DNA of 64,000 nucleotides from Clostridiaceae bacterium (GCA_020832135.1 JAFIFG010000111.1:62001-126000), one strand, 5' to 3'. Positions 1 to 8,598 are shown, counted from the first letter of the stretch. Made by a program: numbers and translations. The notes: generated from the sequence alone by a model not told the origin.

Positions 1-504
1 ATTGATTCTAGCAGCCTTTATGTAATCTACTTCTTCACATGTTCCTGTTAAAGCTAAGATTAATAAGTCAAGCACAAATCCTGGATTAATACCAGTTCCT
101 AATATACTAATGCCATTTTCTTTAGCTATTTTATCCATTTCTTCAGCTAGTTCTGGCTCTTGTGCTTGTGGATACGCCATCTCTTCTGCTGTTGAAATAA
201 TATTTATTTTATGCTCTGCTATAAACTTAATTTTATCAAAAGCACCTTTTGTAAAAGAATCCGTTGCTAATAAAGCTACATCGATACCTTCTTGAGCTAC
301 AACTTCTTCTATTTTATTAGAAATAATTACAGGTTTACGGTCTCCTCTTTCCATTCCTAATACTTCATACATATCTTTTCCAGCTCTTGCTGCATTTCTG
401 TCACAAATTCCTACTATCTCAACACCCTTTTTCTTCAATAGCATCTCTGCCATCCCACTTCCCATTGCACCAAATCCCCATATAATTACTTTAATATTTT
501 CCAT
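1..504 (-). CDS. ord: 2,4-diaminopentanoate dehydrogenase, N-terminal part (runs off window start)
   Basis: The 168 visible codons start at ATG 504 behind a GGAGGG ribosome-binding site and run off the window edge. The N-terminus has a Rossmann nucleotide-binding motif (IIWGFGAMGSGMAEML, residues about 5-20), followed by CDRN, ERGDRKPVI and TGINPGFVLDLL. This pattern matches the NAD(P)-dependent dehydrogenase that oxidises and deaminates 2,4-diaminopentanoate to 2-amino-4-ketopentanoate in oxidative ornithine fermentation. The rest of the pathway (ortAB, oraSE, orr) would be expected beyond the left edge. A sigma-54-type promoter lies about 70 bases upstream. The main uncertainty is exact substrate, since the family also includes dihydrodipicolinate-reductase-like proteins. 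Confidence 0.85.
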   Translation of the reverse strand, partial: MENIKVIIWGFGAMGSGMAEMLLKKKGVEIVGICDRNAARAGKDMYEVLGMERGDRKPVIISNKIEEVVAQEGIDVALLATDSFTKGAFDKIKFIAEHKINIISTAEEMAYPQAQEPELAEEMDKIAKENGISILGTGINPGFVLDLLILALTGTCEEVDYIKAARIN

Positions 505-793
505 GTAAATCCCTCCATATTTTTATATTTATTTTATATTTGAAAATAATTTATTTCACACTAGTATTCTTATGCAAGATTATTGCCATCTTGTTATTTT
601 ATCTTCATGATTTGTTGATTTTTATTTTTTAATATTCATGCACTTTTTAGAAATTTATGCATGTATCAGTGGTCCTCAACCTTTCTTTATCGAATAATGT
701 CTAAAAACTTCAGTTTATATAAAAGTTATATATATGCACCATTTTACAATATTGCTTATACCCTAAATATATTATTCTAAAATTATTTTGAAT
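505..793. other. intergenic region upstream of ord
   Basis: This AT-rich stretch carries no credible gene. It contains the ord leader, the sigma-54-type element at 574-588 and the CATGCA/TGCATG inverted repeat at 637-663. Nothing else was recognised before the glyA terminator. Confidence 0.6.
574..588 (-). promoter_or_regulatory. sigma-54 (RpoN) type -24/-12 promoter for ord
   Basis: On the minus strand the element reads TGGCAATAATCTTGC. It has GG and GC dinucleotides separated by exactly 10 bases, as in the sigma-54 consensus TGGCAC-N5-TTGC. A start about 12 bases downstream would give a leader of nearly 60 bases before the ord ATG. An inverted repeat CATGCA-N15-TGCATG at 637-663 lies upstream and could be an enhancer-binding-protein site. 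Both roles are inferred from sequence. Confidence 0.6.
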
Positions 794-856
794 AAAAAGC
801 GAAAACAGCAAATTTAATTGCATGTTAGTGCAAAAAAAATTGCTGTTTTGCTTTTT
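794..856 (-). terminator. terminator after glyA
   Basis: Two 17-base arms (794-811 and 840-856) pair with one bulged base around CAGCAA/TTGCTG, with A/T runs on both outer flanks. It immediately follows the glyA stop and could work in both directions. Confidence 0.8.
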
Positions 857-2085
857 TAATATATTCTAAAGTTATGGCTAACCTCTTTTACCATGGATGA
901 AGCTTCTGTATTTTTTAGAGGATCATTGATAATGGTTGCTATAATTTCTGCAATTTTTACCATTTCTTCTTCCTTCATTCCCTTCGTTGTCACAGCAGCA
1001 GTTCCTATTCTAATACCACTTGTTACAAAGGGTCCTTCAGGATCATAAGGAATAGTATTTTTATTTACGGTTACACCAATTTCATCTAGTAATTTCTCTG
1101 CATCTTTACCTGTAATATTTTTATTCCTTAGGTCTATCAATAATAAATGATTATCTGTTCCTCCTGAAACTAAATTAAAACCTCTATTTTGTAATTCTTC
1201 TCCTAACTTTTTAGCATTTTTTATAACTTGCTTTTGATATTCTTTGAATTCAGGACTTAGGGCCTCTTTAAATGCAACTGCTTTAGCTGCAATAACATGC
1301 ATCAATGGTCCACCTTGTATTCCTGGGAAAATAGATTTATCTATGATCTTTGCATACTTTTCCTTGCAAAGAATTGCTCCGCCCCTTGGTCCACGTAAAG
1401 TTTTATGCGTTGTAGTTGTAACAAAATCTGCATATTCACATGGGTTTTGATGAAGACCAGCAGCTATTAATCCTGCTATATGTGCCATATCCACCATTAA
1501 ATAGGCTCCAATTTCGTCAGCAATTTCTTTAAACTTTTTAAAGTCTATTTTTCTCGGATAAGCACTGGCTCCAGCTACAATAAGCTTAGGTTTTTCTGCC
1601 ACTGCAATTTTTCTAACTTCTTCATAATCAATTAGTTGTGTATCTTTATCTACACCATACTCTACAAAGTTGTAGTACACACCAGATATATTCACAGGAC
1701 TACCATGTGTTAAATGGCCCCCATGGGACAAATTCATACCTAATACTTTATCTCCAGGTTGTAGAATAGCAAAGTATACTCCAATATTAGCATTAGCCCC
1801 TGAATGGGGTTGTACATTTACATGATCTGCATTAAATAATTTTTTCAATCTATCTCTTGCTAAGTCCTCAGCTATATCAACTTCCTCGCATCCACCATAA
1901 TATCTTTTCCCTGGATATCCTTCTGCATATTTGTTAGTTAAGTAACTTCCCATTGCCTCCATAACCGACTTAGTAACGAAATTTTCAGAAGCGATCAGTT
2001 CTATTTTTGTCTCCTGTCTTTCTTTTTCTTTTTGAATAACCTCATATATTTCTGAATCAGCTGTCTTTAATGTTCTAAACTCCAT
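856..2085 (-). CDS. glyA: serine hydroxymethyltransferase
   Basis: This PLP enzyme interconverts serine and glycine with tetrahydrofolate and is the main source of one-carbon units. The 409-residue length is normal. The PLP lysine lies in [14 protein letters not shown], and the N-terminal [24 protein letters not shown] and QPHSGANAN motifs are intact. Start: an in-frame ATG six codons upstream (2103) reads through the ribosome-binding site itself. ATG 2085, eight bases after GGAG, is the better choice and gives MEFRTLK. A promoter TTGTTA-N17-TATAAT is at 2129-2157 and a terminator follows, so it looks monocistronic. Confidence 0.96.
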   Translation of the reverse strand: MEFRTLKTADSEIYEVIQKEKERQETKIELIASENFVTKSVMEAMGSYLTNKYAEGYPGKRYYGGCEEVDIAEDLARDRLKKLFNADHVNVQPHSGANANIGVYFAILQPGDKVLGMNLSHGGHLTHGSPVNISGVYYNFVEYGVDKDTQLIDYEEVRKIAVAEKPKLIVAGASAYPRKIDFKKFKEIADEIGAYLMVDMAHIAGLIAAGLHQNPCEYADFVTTTTHKTLRGPRGGAILCKEKYAKIIDKSIFPGIQGGPLMHVIAAKAVAFKEALSPEFKEYQKQVIKNAKKLGEELQNRGFNLVSGGTDNHLLLIDLRNKNITGKDAEKLLDEIGVTVNKNTIPYDPEGPFVTSGIRIGTAAVTTKGMKEEEMVKIAEIIATIINDPLKNTEASSMVKEVSHNFRIY

Positions 2086-2128
2086 GTAATGTTCTCCTTT
2101 CATTGAATATAAATTTGCCTACAGGTTT

Positions 2129-2157
2129 ATTATAGATATAATGTGAATATTTAACAA
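2129..2157 (-). promoter_or_regulatory. sigma-A promoter for glyA
   Basis: On the minus strand TTGTTA (2157-2152), a 17-base spacer and a perfect TATAAT (2134-2129) precede glyA by about 45 bases. Confidence 0.7.
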
Positions 2158-2317
2158 GCATATAAGATAATAAAATAACTAAATTTATATCTTTACTTCT
2201 TGTATCATTTTGTCTTCAATTATGATTTTTAGTGCAGTAGAACTTTCTGTGAATAAAGTCTTATATTTATATAGTATTTTATTATAATAAATTTTCATGT
2301 ATCTTTTCAAAATCTCA

Positions 2318-2346
2318 TTACTATTTTTATATATATTTGGTATAAT
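2318..2346 (+). promoter_or_regulatory. sigma-A promoter for the ThrE-type exporter pair
   Basis: TTACTA (2318-2323), a 17-base spacer and TATAAT (2341-2346) lie just before the GGAGG site of the gene at 2370. The -10 box is perfect and the -35 box is weak. Confidence 0.6.
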
Positions 2347-2369
2347 AGTATTATTTTGGAGGTGTTAGG

Positions 2370-3161
2370 ATGTTTAATGGTAATAAGAAAAAAATATTGA
2401 TTTTAGCTCTTTATGCTGGAGAAATAATTTTGAAAAACGGTGGAGAAACCTATAGAGTTGAAGATACAATAATAAGATTATGTAAATCTAGGGGCCTTTC
2501 TTATGTAGAATCTTTCGTTACACCTACAGGTATTTTTGTATCTGTTGATAATAAAAGTGAAGATGAAAATGAAATGATCTCCTTTATTAAAAGGATTAAG
2601 TCTAGAAAGATTGATTTAAGTAAGGTTGCTAAAGTTAATGACTTTTCACGGAGATTTGTTGAAAGCGATATGTCTACTGATGAAGCTATGAAGCTTCTAA
2701 AAATAATTGATATCACTCCTCCTTACCCTTCCTATATTAAAGCAGGCTTTGGAGGGTTAGCCAGTGCCTTTTTTTCACTGATGTTAGGAGCTAATGCATT
2801 AGAATTTTTTAGTGCATTTATAACAAGCATTTTTGTAACATATACACTAAAAGCTTTAATTGATGTTGATTTCCCACCTTTTCTCACTCATATTTCTGGT
2901 GGTGCTGTAGCAGTTATTATGGCTATTATTTTTTCTAGTTTTCATCCCTCTATCAATATGGACTTAATTATAATAGGTGCTATTATGGTAATGGTACCAG
3001 GTGTAGCAATCACAAATGCTGTTAGAGATTCTATAGCTGGAGATTTGATATCAGGCTTAGCACGGGCAGGAGAAGCATTAATCGTCGCTACTTCCATTGC
3101 CTTTGGTGTAGGTTTTGTCTTAAAAATCTGGACATTTATTTCTGGAGGAACATTAATATGA
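2370..3161 (+). CDS. ThrE-type threonine/serine exporter, large subunit (YjjP/DUF1212 family)
   Basis: The 263-residue protein has a soluble N-terminal domain with the family signature KNGGETYRVEDTI (residues about 18-30). About five hydrophobic segments follow from residue 120. In Corynebacterium ThrE the two halves are fused and export threonine and serine. Here the second half is the next gene, which overlaps by four bases (ATGA), so the pair probably forms one inner-membrane complex. GGAGG lies seven bases before the start. Substrate is inferred only from the family. Its place beside glyA could fit serine/glycine homeostasis. Confidence 0.8.
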   Translation: MFNGNKKKILILALYAGEIILKNGGETYRVEDTIIRLCKSRGLSYVESFVTPTGIFVSVDNKSEDENEMISFIKRIKSRKIDLSKVAKVNDFSRRFVESDMSTDEAMKLLKIIDITPPYPSYIKAGFGGLASAFFSLMLGANALEFFSAFITSIFVTYTLKALIDVDFPPFLTHISGGAVAVIMAIIFSSFHPSINMDLIIIGAIMVMVPGVAITNAVRDSIAGDLISGLARAGEALIVATSIAFGVGFVLKIWTFISGGTLI

Positions 3162-3598
3162 TGTATCTATATAATTTTATTTATGCTTTCATATCTACTA
3201 TAGGATTTGCTATCATCTTCAATGTTCCAAAGGCTTCTTTAGTAAAATCAGGTTTTGGAGGAGCACTAGGTTGGACTGTTTTTGTCTTGATTAACAATCA
3301 TTTTGATACAGTAATAGTATCTACTTTTATTGCTTCATTAATTATAGCCTTTATCGGGGAGATATTCGCCATATTAGACAGACAGCCTATCACAGTATAT
3401 ATCATCCCAGGAATCGTACCCCTAGTTCCAGGATTTGGACTATATTATACAATGCTTTATATACTGGAAGAAAATTATCCACTAGCAGCTCAATATGGAA
3501 GTGAATCTATTTTAATTGCTGTTTCTATTTCTGGTGCTCTAACCATCGTCTTATCTTTAAACTCTTATAGAAAACAAAGGCAAAAAAAGAAGATCTAA
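3158..3598 (+). CDS. ThrE-type exporter, small membrane subunit (YjjB/DUF3815 family)
   Basis: This 146-residue, almost wholly hydrophobic protein has four to five membrane segments and the family-type stretch YIIPGIVPLVPGFGLYYTM. It corresponds to the C-terminal half of ThrE and is translationally coupled to the upstream gene by ATGA overlap. It ends in a basic tail (RKQRQKKKI) on the likely cytoplasmic side. The stop codon lies inside a palindrome shared with the converging rseC gene. Confidence 0.78.
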   Translation: MMYLYNFIYAFISTIGFAIIFNVPKASLVKSGFGGALGWTVFVLINNHFDTVIVSTFIASLIIAFIGEIFAILDRQPITVYIIPGIVPLVPGFGLYYTMLYILEENYPLAAQYGSESILIAVSISGALTIVLSLNSYRKQRQKKKI

Positions 3599-3613
3599 AT
3601 ATTTAGATCTTCT
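3588..3613. terminator. bidirectional terminator palindrome between convergent genes
   Basis: The arms GAAGATCTAAAT (3589-3600) and ATTTAGATCTTC (3601-3612) form a perfect 24-base palindrome that contains both converging stop codons. On the minus strand it is followed by seven T residues, so it should end the tcdA-rseC transcript efficiently. On the plus strand the T tract (TCTTCTTTAT) is weaker. Confidence 0.75.
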
Positions 3614-4043
3614 CTTCTTTATCAATTATTGCGGTAATAACAGGTGTGAAATTTTTATTTGATTTAATATTTTTTTCCTTCATTTTAATCCCTACAAATG
3701 CTAATGTCATAAATATAAATCCTATAACAGCTGCATATATCTCTATATGATCTCCTTCTAGAAAAATAGATAGGATAGCATTACCTAAAACAAGTCCAAT
3801 AACCAACATGATTAATGGTATAACATAGACAATGAACGCAGCTTTTAATACATGTTGTCCCTCCATATCTAGTTCCACTCGATCTCCTACCTTAGCATTT
3901 ATTTGATTAAGTGCATCTACTTCCATCTTCATGTCTTCGTGGCCCATTTTACATGCCGTACAACTACCGCAGCTAGAATTTCTTTCTATTATTACTTTCC
4001 CAAAATTTTTATTGATTTTGGTTACTGTACCACATTGTCTCAC
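3603..4043 (-). CDS. rseC: SoxR-reducing/RseC-type membrane protein
   Basis: The 146-residue protein has an N-terminal cysteine cluster (CGSCTACKM, residues about 25-33, plus Cys4) followed by two membrane helices at about 68-120. That layout is typical of RseC/MucC, linked in other bacteria to SoxR reduction and electron-transfer (Rnf) complexes. In Gram-positives the function is not well established. Start is GTG 4043 with a weak GGTGAG site. It lies 23 bases after tcdA and is probably cotranscribed. Confidence 0.75.
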   Translation of the reverse strand: MRQCGTVTKINKNFGKVIIERNSSCGSCTACKMGHEDMKMEVDALNQINAKVGDRVELDMEGQHVLKAAFIVYVIPLIMLVIGLVLGNAILSIFLEGDHIEIYAAVIGFIFMTLAFVGIKMKEKNIKSNKNFTPVITAIIDKEEKI

Positions 4044-4066
4044 TTTATCTCACCCCTACAATTATA

Positions 4067-4822
4067 TTATTGATAGTTAATTATATCCCTTACAACTACA
4101 GATGCAATAATTAAACCTACAACTGATGGGACAAAAGCTACACTTCCAGGAATTTGGTGTCTTACGGTGCATGTGCGATCTTTATTGGGACATATACAAT
4201 CAGTTTTGCAATCACTATCAATTTTTAAAGGTGTCATAGGTTCTTCTTTAGAATACACTACCTTTAAATCTTCCACTCCTCTTTTTCTTAACTCTTTACG
4301 AATCACCTTCGCTAAAGGACAAATAGAGGTTTTATAAATATCAGTAACTTCAAATTTAGTAGGGTCCAATTTATTTCCTGCCCCCATACTACTAATAATG
4401 GGTATGTTTTTTTCTTTACATCTTACAGCTAAATCTATTTTTGAACTCACCATATCAATAGCATCAACAACATAATCATAATCTTCTGCTAATAACCTCT
4501 CGGCACTTTCACTATTATACAACTCTTTAAAAACAGTTACTTCAGCCTTTGGATTAATGTCTTTAATTCTATCCTTCATCACTTCTACCTTTGATTTTCC
4601 TACAGTAGAACGGGTAGCATGAATCTGCCTATTAATATTAGTTAAACATATATCATCGTCATCCACCAATATAAACTTACCCACTCCTGTTCGAGCCAAA
4701 GCCTCCACTGCAAAGGTTCCTACTCCACCTATGCCAAAAATGGCTACTGTACTTTCTTTTAATTTGTTTAACCCTTCTGTTCCAATTAATAATTCCGATC
4801 TAGAAAAAGGATGTAGTGCCAT
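4067..4822 (-). CDS. tcdA: tRNA threonylcarbamoyladenosine dehydratase
   Basis: This E1-like, ATP-dependent enzyme cyclises t6A37 to ct6A in ANN-decoding tRNAs. The 251-residue protein shows the nucleotide-binding GIGGVGTFAVEALARTGVG (residues about 30-48) and the DDDDICLTNINRQ motif. It also has a Cys-rich segment (CKTDCICPNKDRTCTV, about 205-220) and a hydrophobic C-terminal helix. AGGAG lies just upstream of ATG 4822. Position next to 6S RNA and aspS matches the Bacillus yrvM locus, which supports the assignment. Confidence 0.92.
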   Translation of the reverse strand: MALHPFSRSELLIGTEGLNKLKESTVAIFGIGGVGTFAVEALARTGVGKFILVDDDDICLTNINRQIHATRSTVGKSKVEVMKDRIKDINPKAEVTVFKELYNSESAERLLAEDYDYVVDAIDMVSSKIDLAVRCKEKNIPIISSMGAGNKLDPTKFEVTDIYKTSICPLAKVIRKELRKRGVEDLKVVYSKEEPMTPLKIDSDCKTDCICPNKDRTCTVRHQIPGSVAFVPSVVGLIIASVVVRDIINYQ

Positions 4823-4877
4823 TTTTCTCCTCCTAATGCTGTATTTTTCATATTCTTGTATTATAAGCTAAAGTTAT

Positions 4878-4906
4878 ATGATATCTAAAAAGTTTTTTTC
4901 TGTCAA
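4878..4906 (-). promoter_or_regulatory. sigma-A promoter for tcdA-rseC
   Basis: Minus-strand TTGACA (4906-4901), a 17-base spacer and TATCAT (4883-4878) lie about 55 bases upstream of tcdA, directly downstream of the 6S terminator. Confidence 0.65.
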
Positions 4907-4924
4907 CCTAATGAATTTCTTCAT

Positions 4925-4953
4925 AAAAAAATCCTAATTATTGAAATATTAGG
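4925..4953 (-). terminator. terminator after 6S RNA
   Basis: CCTAAT and ATTAGG (4933-4938 and 4948-4953) form a short stem. Read on the minus strand it is followed by a run of seven T residues. Confidence 0.7.
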
Positions 4954-4974
4954 AAGTGTACATTAAGATATTTA

Positions 4975-5155
4975 AATTTAACCCGCCATGCCGTTATCCG
5001 ATTGTTTTGAAACCTGCTAAGCAGGTGGGTGTCTTGTTATTTACTTCATAAGTCCTTAATCTAACAAGGCATTTATTACATAAATAAACTTCAAACTCCC
5101 AATGTAATTGTGTTGGCTCAAAACGTTTCGAATTGACGAACACAGCAGGTGATTA
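4975..5155 (-). ncRNA. ssrS: 6S RNA, sigma-A RNA polymerase regulator
   Basis: The roughly 180-base non-coding stretch has terminal sequences that pair over about 11 positions: CCUGCUGUGUU at the 5' end (about 5149) with the segment ending GGCAUGGCGGG at the 3' end (about 4982), several pairs being G-U. The AU-rich centre would form the open bubble that mimics a melted promoter. Its place between aspS and tcdA is the same as Bacillus subtilis bsrA (6S-1). A promoter (5161-5189) and a terminator (4925-4953) bracket it. Exact ends are estimates. 6S RNA binds housekeeping RNA polymerase and dampens transcription in slow growth. Confidence 0.85.
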
Positions 5156-5160
5156 ATATT

Positions 5161-5189
5161 ATAATACCATAGTTTACAACATATTTCAA
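5161..5189 (-). promoter_or_regulatory. promoter for 6S RNA
   Basis: Minus-strand TTGAAA (5189-5184), a 17-base spacer and TATTAT (5166-5161) precede the 6S start. An overlapping TATAAT at 5163-5158 is an alternative -10. The promoter abuts the 3' end of the broken DUF2325 gene. Confidence 0.6.
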
Positions 5190-5442
5190 TTAATTGTTTG
5201 ACTTTTCACATAAATTACAGTCTATACATTGTAGAAGATTTCTATGAAGGTCACTACAAGCCCTTTTAGAAAATACACAGGGAACTTTGTTTTGTTTAGC
5301 CTTTTCCTTTATAATCTTAGTTATATTATGCTCAATAAAGTCGTAAAATATGATAATAGTGTATATATTCCTTCACACCATGATTTTCTAGAGTTGTAGG
5401 TATATTGCCTAATCTGTCGGCACCAACTAATAATGCTTTCAT
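5190..5442 (-). pseudogene. broken DUF2325-family gene
   Basis: From ATG 5442 (GGAGG eight bases upstream) the first frame reads MKALLVGADRLGNIPTTLEN HGVKEYI and soon meets a TGA after 36 codons. A second frame resumes with TIIIFYDFIEHNITKIIKEK and ends with VPCVFSKRACSDLHRN, CIDC and CEKSNN before TAA 5190. The two halves look like the start and end of one DUF2325 protein (small Cys-containing domain). A middle segment of perhaps 20-25 codons appears lost, together with a frameshift. Promoter, Fur-like operator and ribosome-binding site are still intact, so the decay looks recent. A sequencing error cannot explain a missing middle. Confidence 0.7.
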
Positions 5443-5464
5443 CCTTTCATCCTCCCTGCTAATT

Positions 5465-5483
5465 GAAAATCGTTATCATTATT
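5465..5483 (-). promoter_or_regulatory. Fur-box-like operator before the broken DUF2325 gene
   Basis: The minus-strand 19-mer AATAATGATAACGATTTTC matches the classical Fur box at 15 of 19 positions. It sits on the probable transcription start of the promoter at 5488-5516, a position suited to repression by iron-loaded Fur. A Fur-family gene is present at 31756-32208, but which metal it senses cannot be told here. Confidence 0.6.
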
Positions 5484-5487
5484 AATA

Positions 5488-5516
5488 ATTTTAATCTATT
5501 TTCTTTATGAAGTCAA
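5488..5516 (-). promoter_or_regulatory. promoter of the broken DUF2325 gene
   Basis: Minus-strand TTGACT (5516-5511), a 17-base spacer and TAAAAT (5493-5488) directly follow the aspS end hairpin and run into the Fur-box-like site. Confidence 0.6.
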
Positions 5517-5550
5517 GAAGAAAGAGAATCCTTAGGACTCTCTTTCTTCT
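5516..5550 (-). terminator. hairpin at the end of aspS
   Basis: Arms 5516-5531 and 5535-5550 pair over 16 positions with one mismatch around a three-base loop, and the aspS stop lies inside. The downstream U tract is poor, so termination may be partial and some read-through into the DUF2325 promoter region is possible. Confidence 0.55.
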
Positions 5551-7310
5551 GTAACTTGTATATTTAATTCATTTAATTGTTTTTCATCAGCGATTGCAGG
5601 TGCATTTGTCATAGGACAGGTGGCATTTTGTGTTTTAGGGAATGCTATAACCTGACGAATATTCTCTTCTTTCGTTAAAAGCATTACTAGTCGGTCTAAT
5701 CCATAGGCTATTCCACCATGTGGAGGTGTACCATATTTAAATGCTTCTAGTAGGAAGCCAAATTTTTCCCATGCCTCTTCTTCACTAAATCCTAAAGTTG
5801 TGAACATTTTTTGTTGAAGGTCAGAGGAGTAAATTCTCATACTACCTCCTCCAATTTCATGACCATTTAATACAATATCATAGGCCTTTGCTCTAACTTT
5901 TTCAGGAGCTGTATCTAATAGATCTATATCTTCATCCATAGGCGCTGTAAAGGGATGGTGTTTAGCTACATATCTATTTTCTTCTTCAGCATATTCTAAT
6001 AATGGGAATTCAGTTACCCACAATAGTTTATATTGGTCATTACTCACTAGTTGTAGTCGTTTTGCTATTTCCAGTCTTAAATGACCTAGGGCATCATGAA
6101 CAACATTTGTTTTATCCGCTACAAATAATAATAGGTCTCCAGCTGTAGCATCGCCTAGTTTAATAATAGTATTAACTTCTTCTTCAGTGAAAAACTTTGC
6201 AATAGGTGATGTAACACCCTCTTCAGTGATTTTCATCCATGCGAGTCCTTTAGCACCATAGGTCTTGACATATTCCTCAAGATTAGTAATATCTTTTCTA
6301 CTAAACTTTTCTCCATGACCCTTTACATTAATGGCCTGTACAGAACCTCCATTTTCTACGGCAGACGAGAATACTTTAAAGCCACTTTCTTTTACTACCT
6401 GGGACATGTCGATAAGCTCTAAACCAAATCTAGTGTCGGGTTTATCAGAACCATACCTTGCCATAGCTTCCTTGTAAGTAATTCTTTCTATCGGTAGTTG
6501 TAAGTTAATATTTAGTGTTTCTTTAAAAACTTTCTCTAGTAATCTCTCGTTTATCTTCATTACATCTTCAATATCAACAAAGGACATTTCACAATCTACC
6601 TGAGTAAATTCCGGTTGCCTATCAGCTCTTAGATCTTCATCTCTAAAGCATTTTACTATTTGGAAGTACCTTTCCATCCCTGACACCATTAACAATTGTT
6701 TAAACAACTGTGGTGACTGCGGTAAGGCGAAAAACTTTCCATGATTCACTCTACTGGGAACTAAATAATCTCTAGCTCCTTCTGGAGTTGGTTTTGTTAA
6801 CATTGGTGTTTCCACCTCTATAAAATCTTCTTCAGATAAGAAATTCCTTATAATATTAGCCACCTGAGATCTAAAGATTAAGTTTTTCTGCATTGAAGGT
6901 TTTCTTAAATCTAAGTAGCGATATTTCAGTCTTAAATTCTCTGATACATCGTCATCATCTTTAATATAAATTGGTGTAGTTTCTGCAGTATTTAGGATCT
7001 CAAGTTCCTCAGCGAAAATTTCTATTTCTCCAGTAGGCATATTAGGATTAATAGAATGTCTCTTATAAACCTTTCCACTTACTGAAATAACATATTCTGA
7101 ACCTAGTGACTCAGCTTTAGTAAATGCATCTACGGATATATCTTTATCAAAAACAATTTGAACTAATCCTGATCTGTCCCTCAAATCCACAAAAATAAGT
7201 CCACCTAAATCTCTTCTTTTTTGTACCCATCCAGTTAGGATAACTTCGTCCTTTATATTTACAGAAGTTAATGTTCCACACATATGACTTCTTTTCAAAG
7301 TTGATGTCAT
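5532..7310 (-). CDS. aspS: aspartyl-tRNA synthetase
   Basis: This class II synthetase charges tRNA-Asp, and possibly tRNA-Asn in organisms using the transamidation route. The 592-residue length fits the bacterial type with its GAD insertion. Visible features are the N-terminal OB fold ([20 protein letters not shown], residues about 27-46), motif 2 ([19 protein letters not shown], about 218) and the C-terminal motif 3 [13 protein letters not shown]. It follows hisS by 28 bases, and the hisS-aspS order is the usual Firmicutes operon. Whether it is discriminating cannot be settled by eye. Confidence 0.97.
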   Translation of the reverse strand: MTSTLKRSHMCGTLTSVNIKDEVILTGWVQKRRDLGGLIFVDLRDRSGLVQIVFDKDISVDAFTKAESLGSEYVISVSGKVYKRHSINPNMPTGEIEIFAEELEILNTAETTPIYIKDDDDVSENLRLKYRYLDLRKPSMQKNLIFRSQVANIIRNFLSEEDFIEVETPMLTKPTPEGARDYLVPSRVNHGKFFALPQSPQLFKQLLMVSGMERYFQIVKCFRDEDLRADRQPEFTQVDCEMSFVDIEDVMKINERLLEKVFKETLNINLQLPIERITYKEAMARYGSDKPDTRFGLELIDMSQVVKESGFKVFSSAVENGGSVQAINVKGHGEKFSRKDITNLEEYVKTYGAKGLAWMKITEEGVTSPIAKFFTEEEVNTIIKLGDATAGDLLLFVADKTNVVHDALGHLRLEIAKRLQLVSNDQYKLLWVTEFPLLEYAEEENRYVAKHHPFTAPMDEDIDLLDTAPEKVRAKAYDIVLNGHEIGGGSMRIYSSDLQQKMFTTLGFSEEEAWEKFGFLLEAFKYGTPPHGGIAYGLDRLVMLLTKEENIRQVIAFPKTQNATCPMTNAPAIADEKQLNELNIQVTEERES

Positions 7311-7338
7311 TCTCCCATCTCCTCATTGAAAGTATTCT

Positions 7339-8598
7339 TTAGCATTTTTCCTTTAGTACTTGGATAATATTTTCTATGGAAATTTCCTCCTGCTCTCCCA
7401 TCTCCATATTTTTCAAAGTAACCATTCCTTTGTTAAGTTCATCATCACCAATTACAATAGTATAAGTGGCTTTCTTTTTATTGGCATATTTAAATTGTGC
7501 CTTTATACTTCTAGATATGTGATCTTGATCTGCTTTTATGCCAAGCTCTCGTAATTCATTTAACAATCTAAAGCCCCGTAACTTAGCTTTGTCCCCCATG
7601 GTTACAATAAATACGTCAAACCCTTCAGGTTCAGGGATGTCTATCCCTTGGGTTTCTAAAGATAATATAGCTCTCTCTAACCCCATACCGAAGCCCACAC
7701 CAGGGGTTGAAGGTCCACCACAATCTTCTACTAATTTGTCGTATCTTCCACCACCACACAGGGTTCCTTTTTTGCCAGCTTCATCCGTAATAATTTCAAA
7801 GGCAGTTTTTGTATAATAATCTAGCCCTCTAACGATTCTTGGATCTATAATATATGGAATTTTAGCAGCTTCTAAGTGACTTTTAAGTCCTTCAAAATGT
7901 TCATCACATTCTTCACAAATATAGTCTATCATTAATGGTACTTCCTGTAATTGTTCTTGGCAACTGTCAGATTTACAGTCAATAATCCTCATTGGATTTC
8001 TATCAAACCTACTTTGGCAGGTTGTACATAAGTTTCCTAATCTTGCACTGAGATATTTCTTTAAGGCTTCATGATAAGTTTTTCTGCAGGTGGGGCATCC
8101 AATGTTATTGATTCGCAACTCAAGTTTTTTGATCCCCATTGTTTTATATATCATCATAGCCATATGTATAACCTCTGCATCGACTGACGGGTTTGATGCA
8201 CCAAACACCTCGACCCCAAATTGGTGATGCTCTCTATATCTTCCTGCTTGTGGCTTTTCATATCGAAATACAGGAATAAGATAATATAGTTTTGTAGGTT
8301 GTGGTTCTGCATATAGTTTATGCTCTATAACAGATCTTACTACTGGGGCAGTCCCTTCTGGTTTTAAGGTGATACTTCTGCCACTACGATCCTCAAAAGT
8401 GTACATTTCCTTCTCTACAACATCTGTTGTATCTCCTATTCCCCTTATAAAGAGTTCAGTATGTTCAAATACCGGTGTTCTTATTTCCTGAAATCCATAA
8501 TTATCAGCAACTTCTCTTACTATGTTCTCAATATAATGCCATTTATAGACATCTATAGGTAAAACATCCTGCGTTCCTCGAGGAGTTTTGATCGACAT
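7339..8598 (-). CDS. hisS: histidyl-tRNA synthetase
   Basis: This class II synthetase of 419 residues attaches histidine to tRNA-His. It begins with TPRGTQDVLP and shows motif 2 (FRYEKPQAGRYREHHQFGVE, residues about 112-131). The histidine-specific RGLDYYTKTAFE (about 258) and motif 3 (GVGFGMGLERAILSLE) are also present. The insertion domain carries paired cysteines (CPTC, CTTC, CEEC), which may bind zinc. GGGAGG precedes ATG 8598. A promoter with TTGACA and TATAAT overlaps the end of hemZ upstream. No T-box was seen. Confidence 0.97.
   Translation of the reverse strand: MSIKTPRGTQDVLPIDVYKWHYIENIVREVADNYGFQEIRTPVFEHTELFIRGIGDTTDVVEKEMYTFEDRSGRSITLKPEGTAPVVRSVIEHKLYAEPQPTKLYYLIPVFRYEKPQAGRYREHHQFGVEVFGASNPSVDAEVIHMAMMIYKTMGIKKLELRINNIGCPTCRKTYHEALKKYLSARLGNLCTTCQSRFDRNPMRIIDCKSDSCQEQLQEVPLMIDYICEECDEHFEGLKSHLEAAKIPYIIDPRIVRGLDYYTKTAFEIITDEAGKKGTLCGGGRYDKLVEDCGGPSTPGVGFGMGLERAILSLETQGIDIPEPEGFDVFIVTMGDKAKLRGFRLLNELRELGIKADQDHISRSIKAQFKYANKKKATYTIVIGDDELNKGMVTLKNMEMGEQEEISIENIIQVLKEKC

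Noticed and set aside
110-295. Plus-strand open frame opposite ord
   Set aside because: It lies antisense to a clear dehydrogenase coding region, with no ribosome-binding site.
5320-5345. TGA in the first frame of the DUF2325 remnant as another selenocysteine codon
   Set aside because: The family-like downstream sequence is in a different frame and the middle of the domain is missing, so this is a frameshift and deletion, not recoding.
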